From Planctomycetota bacterium (GTDB lineage Bacteria > Planctomycetota > Phycisphaerae > UBA1845 > UTPLA1), in the NCBI GenBank assembly GCA_016235815.1, contig JACRIM010000041.1, positions 62,001 to 126,000 of the forward strand: a stretch of DNA of 64,000 bases, in the 5' to 3' direction. Position 1 is the stretch's first letter, and every line of letters begins with the position of its first letter. Below, piece by piece: positions 17,271 through 25,030 of this stretch. Under the pieces are notes generated by a model that searched no databases, had not been told where the DNA came from, and saw only the letters and a list, made by a program, of their open reading frames with translations. Made by a program: the position numbers and the translations under genes.

Positions 17271-18566
17271 ATGGCTCGTCGTCTTTGTTCCATCGGTCTT
17301 TTCTATGTCGTCCTGGCCGGCTGCGCTGCGCCTCATGCAGCTGCACCAAAGCCCTCGCTCGCGGACGCATGGCGCGAGGACATCGATTACCTCGCCCGCG
17401 AACTGCCGCGTCGACACAAGAACGCGTTCTTCAAATGCACGCGGGCCGATTTCGAAACGGCCGCCGCAAAACTGCGCGACGAAATCCCCCGGCTGGCCAA
17501 TCATGAAATCGTCGTCGGCATCCTGCGACTCATCGCCATGGTCGGTGACGGCCACACGCAGGCGCAGAATTATTCTCAGGTCGGCGACTTTCGATCCCTG
17601 CCGATCACGGTCGAATGGCTCAAGGATGGATATTACGTGACGCGCACCACGCGTTCACACTCGGCCATTCTCGGTATGCGACTCACCCGCGTCGGCAAGA
17701 CGCCGATCGACGACGCCGCGAAGCGACTCGCCGAGCTGTTCGCGGCCGAGAACGAAATGCAGTCGCGCCGCCGCGTGCCGGTCGCGCTGCGCTGTCCGGA
17801 GATGCTCCACGCCTGCGGCATCATCAACCAAATCGACACGGCCGAGTTCACATTCGTCGATGACAAGGGAACCGAGTCGCGCGCGACTCTGTCGCCCACG
17901 CCCACCGGTGTCGAGCTTCGCTGGGTCCACGCCGCCGAGACAATCCCGCTCGCTGAGCAGCGACCGGGTGAACCTTACTGGTACAAAATCCTCAAGGTCG
18001 ACGATCGCGGCAAGGCCATGTACCTCGCCTACAACACCTGCAATGGCTTCGGCGCATTTCGCAAACTCGCCGCCGAGATGTTCCGACAGATTCCAACCTC
18101 GCAACCCATCAAGCCCGTACCGTGGCGTCTCATTATCGACCTGCGCCGCAACGGCGGCGGAAACTCCATGGTCATCGACGTCATCTACGGGCACATCGCG
18201 TGGCGACCGGAACTCCTCAAGCCCGGCCGCATCCTCGTCCTCATCGGCCGCGGCACCTTCTCCTCCGCCATGATGAACGCCGTCCAACTCCGCAATCGCT
18301 ACCACGCCGTCCTCATCGGCGAACCCACCGGCGGCAGCCCCAACGGCTACGGCGAGATCAAACCGCTCACCCTGCCGCACTCGCGCCTGACCCTCATGTA
18401 TTCCACGAAATACTTTGAACTACAACCCGGCGGCGCGCAGACCGTCACCCCCGATGTGCTCATCGACACGACCATCGATGATGTCCTCACCGGCCGAGAC
18501 CCGGTCCTGGAGGCCGCCTTGTCCTATACACCCCCCGCCGCGTCGACGGCCGGCAACTCGAAGTGA
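17271..18566 (+). CDS. S41 (C-terminal processing protease)-like lipoprotein
   Basis: The 431-residue protein begins with a lipoprotein signal ending in VLAGC. It then shows the S41 layout: an N-terminal helical segment, a PDZ-like part around MVGDGHTQAQ and GMRLTRVGKTPIDDAA, and the catalytic core with IIDLRRNGGGNS, IGRGTFSSAMMNAVQL (candidate nucleophile Ser in TFSSA) and LIGEPTGGSPNGYGE. Tail-specific proteases use a Ser-Lys pair; the equivalent Lys is not obvious, so activity is uncertain. It would act in the periplasm. A GGGAG ribosome site lies 7 nt before the ATG. Confidence 0.78.
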   Translation: MARRLCSIGLFYVVLAGCAAPHAAAPKPSLADAWREDIDYLARELPRRHKNAFFKCTRADFETAAAKLRDEIPRLANHEIVVGILRLIAMVGDGHTQAQNYSQVGDFRSLPITVEWLKDGYYVTRTTRSHSAILGMRLTRVGKTPIDDAAKRLAELFAAENEMQSRRRVPVALRCPEMLHACGIINQIDTAEFTFVDDKGTESRATLSPTPTGVELRWVHAAETIPLAEQRPGEPYWYKILKVDDRGKAMYLAYNTCNGFGAFRKLAAEMFRQIPTSQPIKPVPWRLIIDLRRNGGGNSMVIDVIYGHIAWRPELLKPGRILVLIGRGTFSSAMMNAVQLRNRYHAVLIGEPTGGSPNGYGEIKPLTLPHSRLTLMYSTKYFELQPGGAQTVTPDVLIDTTIDDVLTGRDPVLEAALSYTPPAASTAGNSK

Positions 18567-18679
18567 TTCGACTCCGCGGCCCATTCTCCCTTGCCAGCCT
18601 TGGGGGGATTTCGTTACAGTAAGCCCGTTTTCATGGGGAGGACGGACTCCTGCCCAGACCCCCGAAAGGAGTCGGATAC

Positions 18680-20086
18680 ATGTCGCGCCTGTTGCCTCGA
18701 ATTATCTGTTTTACTTTCGCCGCCCTTACGCTCGTCGGCTGTAAGAAGCCCGACCAGCCCATGCCGTTGGCGAACATCGAAAAAGACTACGACCGCCAAC
18801 TCCCCTACGGCCAATTCGCCCTGAAGAAGATCGAGCCGGGTCAATACCCCAAGTTCGGCGACGGCTGGTACAAGGCCAAGGGCACCGACCTTCGCCAATC
18901 CATCGTCAACAGCATTCACTACCTGAACAAGCCGTCGAGCAAGAAGTATTACCCGCTCGGGCCTATCACGCATGAACGCGCCCTCACCTCGCTGCAGGCG
19001 TTCCTCATCACCCTCGACGAGGCCAACAGCCCCGAGGCCCTCGATGAGTTAATCCGCCGCGACTACGACGTCTACATGTCCGTCGGCTGCGACGACGTCG
19101 GCACGGTCCTCTTCACCGGTTACTACTCTCCAATCTTCGACGGCGCGCGCGAGCCGAGCGAGAAGTTCAACGTGCCGATGTACAAACTTCCCGCCGACAT
19201 GAAGAAGGACGAAGAAGGCAACCCCGTCGGCGGCCCGTGGAAGACGCGCCAGGAAATCGAACAAGGCGGCCTGCTCGCCGGAAATGAAATCGCATGGCTC
19301 GGCGATCGCTTCCAGGCCTACGTCTTCACCGTCCAAGGCTCGGGCTTCATCCGACTACCGGATAACACGCTTTACGAAATCGGCTACGCCGGTCACAACG
19401 GCCACGACTACACCCCCATCGGCCGACAGATGATCAAAGATGGCAAGATCGAGCGATTCAAACTCTCGCTCGACACCATGATCCGCTACTTCCAGGAACA
19501 CCCCGACGAACTCGATCAGTACCTCTATCAGAACAAACGCTACGTCTTCTTCCAGGAATCCAAGGGCGGGCCCTATGGCTGTCTCGCCGAGCGCGTCACG
19601 CAATACCACAGCATCGCAACGGATAAGGAAATCTTCCCCCGCGGCTGTCTCGCCTTCACCGACACGCGCATCCCGGAGAAGCCCGGCGAATCCATGCGAA
19701 CCTTCCGCCAGTTCGTCCTCGATCAGGACCGAGGCGCAGCCATCCGTGCGCCGGGCCGCACCGACATCTACATGGGCGTCGGCGACGAGGCCGGCAAGAT
19801 GGCGGGCTTCACCTATAGCGAAGGCCGGCTTTATTACCTCTTCCTGAAGGAAGGCATGAAGCCCGGACAGACTGTCACGCAGAACGACGCGACACAAGGC
19901 GGCAATCTGGCCGCAGGCGGCGCACCGGCCGGCGAGACCGAGGGTGAAATGCCGTCGAACGCGGAGAACGGCGTCGGCACCGCCGACTCAGCCGCGGGCA
20001 ACGTCGTAAAGACGCGAACCTCCGACGCACCGGTCACAAAGTCCAAGCCCGCCGCGAAAAAAGCGCCCGCGAAGAAGACCAAATAA
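18680..20086 (+). CDS. MltA-type membrane-bound lytic transglycosylase (lipoprotein)
   Basis: MltA cuts the beta-1,4 bond in peptidoglycan and leaves 1,6-anhydro-muramyl ends. The 468-residue product starts with a lipoprotein signal (LTLVGCKK). It has the MltA core (FTGYYSPIFDGAREPSEKFNVPMYKLP, then QGSGFIRLPDNTLYEIGYAGHNGHDYTPIG) and the 3D double-psi barrel end FVLDQDRGAAIRAPGRTDIY with its catalytic Asp. The last 70 residues are unusual: a low-complexity Gly/Ala/Glu stretch and a Lys-Pro-Ala tail (KPAAKKAPAKKTK) that could bind wall polymers or nucleic acid. It follows the S41-like lipoprotein by 113 nt on the same strand. Confidence 0.9.
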   Translation: MSRLLPRIICFTFAALTLVGCKKPDQPMPLANIEKDYDRQLPYGQFALKKIEPGQYPKFGDGWYKAKGTDLRQSIVNSIHYLNKPSSKKYYPLGPITHERALTSLQAFLITLDEANSPEALDELIRRDYDVYMSVGCDDVGTVLFTGYYSPIFDGAREPSEKFNVPMYKLPADMKKDEEGNPVGGPWKTRQEIEQGGLLAGNEIAWLGDRFQAYVFTVQGSGFIRLPDNTLYEIGYAGHNGHDYTPIGRQMIKDGKIERFKLSLDTMIRYFQEHPDELDQYLYQNKRYVFFQESKGGPYGCLAERVTQYHSIATDKEIFPRGCLAFTDTRIPEKPGESMRTFRQFVLDQDRGAAIRAPGRTDIYMGVGDEAGKMAGFTYSEGRLYYLFLKEGMKPGQTVTQNDATQGGNLAAGGAPAGETEGEMPSNAENGVGTADSAAGNVVKTRTSDAPVTKSKPAAKKAPAKKTK

Positions 20087-20147
20087 GCCGACCGACGCCG
20101 GGCAGTTATACTCCTCGCGTTTCACTACCGCGCGCTTGGAGCATCTT

Positions 20148-21047
20148 TTGGCCGCCCGACTCGTTGAACACCGTCTCGCCGACATCCTCCTCCGCGGCTA
20201 CAGCGTCGCCGGCGAGGAGACCGTCATCGCTGCGCCGGAGCTGAACGTCTGTTTCGACGTCGGCCGCGCCCCGCAGGAAATCATCAGCATCGACAACGTC
20301 TTCCTCACCCACGGCCACATGGACCACTCGGCCGGGCTGGCTTACTACTTCAGCCAACGAAACTTCATCGACAACGCCGCCGGCACGGTCATCTGCCCGC
20401 ACGCACTGGTCCAACCCATCAAGGAGTTGATGCATGTCTGGACGAAGATCGAAGGGCACCTGTCGCCGCACAAGGTCGTCGGCATGGCGGCGGGCGACAG
20501 CTTCGAGATTCGCCGCGGCCTCGTCGCCAAGGCCTTCGATGTGAACCACCGCGTCGCCGCGCTGGGCTTCTCCATCGTCGACGTGCGCCACAAGTTGAAG
20601 CAGGAATATGCGACGCTGACCGGCCCGGAACTGGTCGCACTCAAGAAGCAGGGAACCACCATCGAGCATCAGGTCGAAGTGCCGCTCGTCGCCTACTGCG
20701 GTGACACGGCCGAAGGCGCGTGGCTCGATCTCGATATCGTGCGTCAGGCGAAGGTCATCATCATGGAGTGCACTTTCTTCGAGCCGGATCACATTCGCCG
20801 CGCCCGCGACGGATATCACCTGCACGTGCGCGATGCAGCACGAATCCTCATGAAGCTCACCAACGAGCACATCCTGCTGCACCACGTCAGCCGCCGCACC
20901 GGCATCGCCGAGGCCAAGCGAATGCTCTCCAGCCTCGTCGCCCCCGAAATCATGGAGCGCGTGACGTTCTTCATGGACTATCGCAAGAGCAACCCGCGCC
21001 CGCCCATCGCGCCGGCGGGCACCCCCGATTCAACGCGCACCACGTAG
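20148..21047 (+). CDS. RNase Z-like metallo-beta-lactamase-fold hydrolase
   Basis: The protein has the metal-binding signature LTHGHMDHSAGLAYY, a later His in FDVNHRVAALGFSI, YCGDTAEG with the bridging Asp, and HLHVRDAARI with the last His. This is the arrangement of RNase Z and related phosphodiesterases, which trim tRNA 3' ends or cut cyclic nucleotides. The exosite arm typical of RNase Z is reduced, so tRNA processing is not certain. I prefer the TTG at 20148, which has TTGGAG 6 nt upstream; the TTG at 20136 lacks a ribosome site. TATACT at 20107-20112 may be the -10 box. The stop codon lies inside a palindromic element. Confidence 0.8.
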   Translation: MAARLVEHRLADILLRGYSVAGEETVIAAPELNVCFDVGRAPQEIISIDNVFLTHGHMDHSAGLAYYFSQRNFIDNAAGTVICPHALVQPIKELMHVWTKIEGHLSPHKVVGMAAGDSFEIRRGLVAKAFDVNHRVAALGFSIVDVRHKLKQEYATLTGPELVALKKQGTTIEHQVEVPLVAYCGDTAEGAWLDLDIVRQAKVIIMECTFFEPDHIRRARDGYHLHVRDAARILMKLTNEHILLHHVSRRTGIAEAKRMLSSLVAPEIMERVTFFMDYRKSNPRPPIAPAGTPDSTRTT

Positions 21048-21100
21048 GGTCCGCTGTGCGGACCAATCCTGTGTTCAATGGTCCGCACAGCGGACCCTAC
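21044..21100. repeat. palindromic repeat element carrying both flanking stop codons
   Basis: Two perfectly complementary 21-nt arms (21044-21064 and 21080-21100) surround a 15-nt centre. Each arm is itself a small hairpin, ggtccgc-tgt-gcggacc. The TAG stop of the RNase Z-like gene (21045-21047) and the TAG stop of the convergent glycosyltransferase (21097-21099) both lie in the outer ends of the arms. It could act as a bidirectional terminator and looks like a member of a dispersed REP-like family. Confidence 0.85.
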
Positions 21101-22188
21101 CCCGCCAATTCAGCTGCCAACTCCTCCCAAGATCGGATCGCATCCCGCGAAATCGTCGCTCGATTCATTGACTTCGCGTCGGACAACGCCTGCCGAACGC
21201 TCGCATCGTCGCCGGGCTTGTAATAGAAAAAATTGTTCCGCCCACAGCGAAGAAACTCCGGCACCACGATCGGCAACCGGCAGTACGTGTACTGGATCAC
21301 CTTCAGGCTGTCCGTCAGCGACTCGCTCCCCGGCCGATAGGTGCGATTCTGCAGCCCCACGTCGGCATGGACGATGTACGGCACCGTCTCGGCGAACGCG
21401 CACTCGCCATAGGGAATGATGTTCTCCGCCGACGGCAGATCATCGATCGCACCAAACACGTGAAACCGCCACTCGGGCATGAGCCGCGCCGCCCGCGCGA
21501 GAAAGTCGGCATCAAAAAACGAATTGCCCACGAAGACCGCATTCACGCTGCCCTTGCGATAAGGGCTGTCGCACGGCGTGTCGAACGTCGGTTTGCGGAT
21601 GCCGTGGTAATGCAGCCGGGCATTTGGCAGATGACCGAATCGCCGCAGGATGTACTCGCATGGCACACTCACCACGTCGAACGCCGGCGCAACGCGATCC
21701 TCCGCCTCAATCACCAGCGGATGATTCTTCAGATAGCGCAGATCATCCGACACGCGATACACGAACCGCGCCTTGGGGGCGAGACGCTTGCACCGGTCAA
21801 ACAGCAGAATCCCCGGCGTGCTTTCGAAGATCACCAGATCAGCCGCAGCGACCACCGGCTCCAACTCCCCCAACGGCTGCTCGCCATAGCGCGCGAAGAT
21901 GGGCCGGCTCAGCGCGTTCAGCAATCCCAGCCGCAGATTCGCCGGATGCCACGCGGTGTACCAAATGAAACTGCTCAGCCGCGGATGCACGCGCTCAACA
22001 CGATTGGCCGGATGATCCTTCAGAAACGCCAGCCGAAAATCCCCGCGCAGCCGCGACAACCCGCTAAGCGCGACGGTGACAAACGTGACATCCCACCCGG
22101 CCGCGTGATACGCATCGGCCAGCCCATGAAACCCCGCCCGCCGCTTGGAGGCATAGACGTGGTAAGAAAGAAGGACGACGCGTTTCAT
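21097..22188 (-). CDS. GumK-like glucuronosyltransferase (glycosyltransferase)
   Basis: The 363-residue protein begins MKRVVLLSYHVYASKRRAGFHGLADAYHAAGWDVTFVT. This matches the N-terminal Rossmann half of GumK, the xanthan glucuronosyltransferase that works at the inner membrane on a lipid-linked glycan. The C-terminal half shows SVNAVFVGNSFFDADFLARA, WRFHVFGAID and GSESLTDSLKVIQYTYCRLPIV, the GT-B donor-binding part. The start at 22188 is the first Met with family similarity. It stands alone, convergent with the hydrolase across a palindromic repeat, and points to an exopolysaccharide or glycan pathway encoded elsewhere. Confidence 0.82.
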   Translation of the reverse strand: MKRVVLLSYHVYASKRRAGFHGLADAYHAAGWDVTFVTVALSGLSRLRGDFRLAFLKDHPANRVERVHPRLSSFIWYTAWHPANLRLGLLNALSRPIFARYGEQPLGELEPVVAAADLVIFESTPGILLFDRCKRLAPKARFVYRVSDDLRYLKNHPLVIEAEDRVAPAFDVVSVPCEYILRRFGHLPNARLHYHGIRKPTFDTPCDSPYRKGSVNAVFVGNSFFDADFLARAARLMPEWRFHVFGAIDDLPSAENIIPYGECAFAETVPYIVHADVGLQNRTYRPGSESLTDSLKVIQYTYCRLPIVVPEFLRCGRNNFFYYKPGDDASVRQALSDAKSMNRATISRDAIRSWEELAAELAG

Positions 22189-22316
22189 GGGTGAATGAGG
22201 GGAAGGGTAAGGGGTTGAGGCCGATGGGGGCAATCAAAATCGGCGGCCGATTTGGCGCGCCGGATTGTGCTAGACTAATAGGAGTAGTCGATTGCCCCAG
22301 ACAGGAGTCGCGTCAC

Positions 22317-22517
22317 ATGGCCGTCCGCTCACGAGTCGAAATCAACCCGCGCGTCATGCTTGGCAAACCCGTTATTCGCGGCACGCGCGTACCAGTGGAG
22401 CTGATCGTACGGAAGCTGAACGAAGGTGCGACCGAAGCGGACTTGCTCGATGCTTATCCGCGACTTACCGCCAAGGATATCCAGGCGGCATTGGTATATT
22501 CCGCAACGGGTCAATGA
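22317..22517 (+). CDS. DUF433 protein (VapB-like antitoxin candidate)
   Basis: The 66-residue protein has the full DUF433 pattern: RVEINPRVMLGKPVIRGTRVPVELIVRKLNEGATEADLLDAYPRLTAKDIQAALVYS. This fold is a small HTH and commonly pairs with a PIN-like toxin (DUF5615 type) in toxin-antitoxin modules. No toxin gene follows here; the next gene lies on the opposite strand and overlaps by 7 nt. ACAGGAG upstream fits the ATG at 22317. An extended -10 (TGCTAGACT at 22268-22276) may drive it. Confidence 0.85.
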   Translation: MAVRSRVEINPRVMLGKPVIRGTRVPVELIVRKLNEGATEADLLDAYPRLTAKDIQAALVYSATGQ

Positions 22518-23071
22518 CTAGCGGACAATTTCTTTCCCTTTAAGGAGATTGGCGTCCCACACTCCGGGCAGACCCCACTCGTGTTGCCGGTGAGGTTGTA
22601 GTCGCATATGCGACAACAGCCTCGCTGAGATCCATGATCACGATACCAGAGCAACGCGGTTGGGATGGCGAAGACTAGGAGTAGAAACGGAAGGGGAATT
22701 CGGCCACTTACGCGAATGTACCCGTTTGAACTCGAAATTGAAACTCTGGGAAGTTGGATCCCATAGGCCGAGAGATTTGTCCAATCAGCCCACACATCTA
22801 AGGACTTTAGTTGACTATGCCATTCTGGCTTTATTATTGGATTGGGTGTGCGGCCAAATATCGACGCGTGAAAATCGAAGACTCCCCACCGAATCTCGTA
22901 GTAGCTCAGTGGTTGAGCAATAATCGGAACATACATATGCCTTACGAAAAGGGGTGCCGTTAACGCCCATGCCGCAAAAGTAAGGAGGCAAGCGACTGCG
23001 CCTGCCCACTTTCCGAGCCGCCGCAAGCGATGATATGATCGGCCCATAGGCGCTATTGTAACCAAGCGCAT
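22511..23071 (-). CDS. membrane protein with C-terminal zinc ribbon
   Basis: The 186-residue protein has an N-terminal membrane helix (about 22-45), an extracytoplasmic middle, a second helix (about 127-144) and then the ribbon CRICDYNLTGNTSGVCPECG with two CxxC pairs. This C-x2-C-x-Y-(D/N)-L...G-V-C-P-E-C-G module recurs in planctomycete membrane proteins, and a second one occurs in this window at 28707-30098. Function unknown. The start at 23071 has AGGA almost touching the ATG, so a later start (Met 9) is possible. Confidence 0.7.
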   Translation of the reverse strand: MRLVTIAPMGRSYHRLRRLGKWAGAVACLLTFAAWALTAPLFVRHMYVPIIAQPLSYYEIRWGVFDFHASIFGRTPNPIIKPEWHSQLKSLDVWADWTNLSAYGIQLPRVSISSSNGYIRVSGRIPLPFLLLVFAIPTALLWYRDHGSQRGCCRICDYNLTGNTSGVCPECGTPISLKGKKLSASH

Positions 23072-23132
23072 TTCCTAACGGAGTGTACGAATTAGTATGA
23101 TTCCGAATTCATACGAAGAAAGGCGATCAACT

Positions 23133-23168
23133 ATGAAGCTCTACGAGCAGATTGAAGCAATCCAATGA
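23133..23168 (+). CDS. 11-residue leader ORF coupled to the CoA-binding protein
   Basis: ATG at 23133 opens a frame for MKLYEQIEAIQ ending in TGA at 23166-23168. That stop overlaps the ATG of the next gene (ATGA). AAGG lies 9 nt before this ATG, while the next gene has no ribosome site of its own. This suggests translational coupling through a tiny upstream frame, though it could be chance. Confidence 0.4.
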   Translation: MKLYEQIEAIQ

Positions 23169-23551
23169 GCACCACCAAAACCGTCGCCGTCATCGGCGCT
23201 TCAGCAGACCGATCCAAATACAGCAACAAGGCCGTCCGCGCCTATCTTCGACAAGGCTGGACCGTCTTCCCCATCAACCCCAAGGGCGGCGAAATCGAGG
23301 GGCTGAAGTCCTACCCCTCGATGAAAGACCTACCCGGCCCCGTCGAGCGCGTCACGCTCTACCTGCCGCCGGCCGTCGGCGTGAGAGCTTTACCCGACAT
23401 CGCCGCTGCCAAGCCCGCCGAGTTCTACGTCAATCCCGGCGCGGAGAGCGAAGAACTCGTCGCCGAAGCCAAACGACTTGGACTCGAGCCCATCCTCGCA
23501 TGCAGTATCATTGAAATCGGCGTGACGCCGGCACAATTCCCCGACGAGTAA
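23165..23551 (+). CDS. CoA-binding (YccU-type Rossmann) protein
   Basis: The 128-residue protein matches the small CoA-binding family throughout: KTVAVIGASADRSKYSNKAVRAYLRQGWTVFPINPKG is the nucleotide-binding first half, followed by LYLPPAVGVRALPDIAA, FYVNPGAESEELV and ILACSIIEIG. The fold is that of the CoA-binding domain of succinyl-CoA synthetase. Members are single-domain cytoplasmic proteins that bind CoA; their role is unclear. It appears to lead a small run of short genes (GNAT, YdeI-like, VOC) on the same strand with gaps of 20-30 nt. Confidence 0.88.
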   Translation: MSTTKTVAVIGASADRSKYSNKAVRAYLRQGWTVFPINPKGGEIEGLKSYPSMKDLPGPVERVTLYLPPAVGVRALPDIAAAKPAEFYVNPGAESEELVAEAKRLGLEPILACSIIEIGVTPAQFPDE

Positions 23552-23572
23552 TCACGCCGCCTTGAGACACCC

Positions 23573-24052
23573 ATGTCGACCGCACACGCCGACTCCGTGA
23601 TTCTTCGCAGCGTCGTCGCCGACGACGTCGATACGCTCTTCGACTATCACATGGACGCCGACTCGATCCGCATGGCGGCCTTTCCCCCACGAAGCCGGGA
23701 GGATTTCAATCGCCACTGGGCCGGCGTGATCGTTAATACCGAGGCAATCACCAAGGCCATTCTGCACGACGGGCAACTGGCCGGTTACGTCTGCGGCTTC
23801 ACCCGGGAAGGCGAACGCCTCATCGGCTATTGGCTGGGCCAACGACACTGGGGCAAGGGCATCGCCAGCCGGGCGGTCGCGCAGTTCATCGCCTATGAGC
23901 CACACCGCCCGCTCATCGCCCACGTCGCCGTTCACAACGTCGCCTCGATTCGCGTGTTGATCAAGTGCGGCTTCGTCGAGTTCGGCCGCGACCGGGCCGC
24001 CGCGATCACCGGGGGCGATGTCGTTGAAGAAGTCCTCCTGCGCCTCGACTGA
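23573..24052 (+). CDS. GNAT-family N-acetyltransferase
   Basis: The 159-residue protein follows the GNAT fold: VILRSVVADDVDTLFDYHMD at the start, the acetyl-CoA-binding beta strand and loop LIGYWLGQRHWGKGIASRAVAQFI (the RHWGKG motif corresponds to Q/R-x-x-G-x-G/A), and the end HNVASIRVLIKCGFVEFGRDRA. These are the features of the RimJ/RimL-like branch. The acetylated substrate is unknown. It sits 21 nt after the CoA-binding gene. Confidence 0.88.
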   Translation: MSTAHADSVILRSVVADDVDTLFDYHMDADSIRMAAFPPRSREDFNRHWAGVIVNTEAITKAILHDGQLAGYVCGFTREGERLIGYWLGQRHWGKGIASRAVAQFIAYEPHRPLIAHVAVHNVASIRVLIKCGFVEFGRDRAAAITGGDVVEEVLLRLD

Positions 24053-24081
24053 TCGGCTCTCCGGCGCGTTAGAATCTCGCG

Positions 24082-24645
24082 ATGCCCACCGCCCCAACCT
24101 TCTTTCCGACGCCGGATGCCTTTCGCAAGTGGTTGCAAAAGAACCATGCCAAGGCCGCCGAACTCGTCGTCGGCTTCCACCGCAAGGATTCCGGTAAGCC
24201 CAGCATCACCTGGCCCGAATCCGTCGCCGAAGCCCTCTGCTTCGGCTGGATCGACGGCGTCCGTCGCTCGCACAACCACGAGTCCTACACGATCCGCTTC
24301 ACGCCGCGCCGGAAGACCAGCCGTTGGAGTGCGATCAACATCCGCCTCATGGGTGAATTGGAGGCCGCCGGAAAGATGACCGACGCAGGCCGCGCCATCT
24401 TCGCCGCCCGCCGTGATCCCCATCACCCCGGCTACACCACGTCGAAACGCGAAGGCAAACTCGACACGACGCGCCTCGCCGCGTTCAAGAAGAATAAAAA
24501 AGCGTGGACCTTCTTCGAGGCCCAACCGCCGGGCTATCGCAAGCTCATGCTCTGGTGGGTCATGCAGGCCAAACAGGACGAAACGCGCGATCGTCGACTT
24601 GCAAGACTGATCAAGACCAGTGCCGAAGCAAAGCGGCTGACGTAA
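24082..24645 (+). CDS. YdeI/OmpD-associated family protein
   Basis: The 187-residue protein has the typical order FFPTPDAFRKWLQKNHAKAAELVVGFHRK, SITWPESVAEALCFGWIDGVRRS, YTIRFTPRRKTSRWSAINI and a basic C-terminal helical tail. This matches the bacteriocin-protection YdeI/OmpD-associated family, whose biochemical role is not settled. Its length is normal for the family. It lies in the same-strand run of small genes after the GNAT gene. Confidence 0.88.
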   Translation: MPTAPTFFPTPDAFRKWLQKNHAKAAELVVGFHRKDSGKPSITWPESVAEALCFGWIDGVRRSHNHESYTIRFTPRRKTSRWSAINIRLMGELEAAGKMTDAGRAIFAARRDPHHPGYTTSKREGKLDTTRLAAFKKNKKAWTFFEAQPPGYRKLMLWWVMQAKQDETRDRRLARLIKTSAEAKRLT

Positions 24646-24674
24646 CCAGCGCTTCACAGGAAAGGAATATCACA

Positions 24675-25016
24675 GTGAATCTGAACCTCGCGGGCATTAC
24701 CCTGCACGTCGCTGATGTGGATCGCTCACTCGCCTTCTACAAGCAATTCCCCGGCGCATCCGTGATGTTTCACATGTCCGGAATCTTCGCACTCCTGCGA
24801 ATCGGTAATGGCCGGCTTGGATTGATCGCCGATCAGAAGCGCAAATTCCACGTGGAGATCGACTGCCCCGATCTCGATGCGACCTTCGCCGAATTCGAGC
24901 GACTCGGCATCCCGACCGAAGGCCCGCCGAGCGTCAAACCCTGGGGCGAGCGGGACTTCATGTTGCTTGATCCCGATGGTAATTTGGTGGAATGCGGACA
25001 GCAAAAAAACTCGTGA
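24675..25016 (+). CDS. VOC-superfamily (glyoxalase-like) protein
   Basis: The 113-residue protein has the two-module VOC fold: NLAGITLHVADVDRSLAFYKQFPGA at the start, HVEIDCPDLDATFAEFERLGI in the middle and DFMLLDPDGNLVECGQQ at the end, which carries the final metal-ligand Glu. The substrate is unknown. The start is a GTG at 24675 with AGGA 8 nt upstream; the frame is open further left but overlaps the YdeI gene. It ends 14 nt from the convergent hemW. Confidence 0.85.
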   Translation: MNLNLAGITLHVADVDRSLAFYKQFPGASVMFHMSGIFALLRIGNGRLGLIADQKRKFHVEIDCPDLDATFAEFERLGIPTEGPPSVKPWGERDFMLLDPDGNLVECGQQKNS

Positions 25017-25030
25017 GCGAGTGAGGTCGC

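Noticed and set aside
22902-22918. tRNA D-arm-like sequence (tagctcagtggttgagc)
   Set aside because: No T-arm, anticodon arm or acceptor pairing follows within 60 nt, and the stretch lies in the coding sequence of a membrane protein on the other strand.
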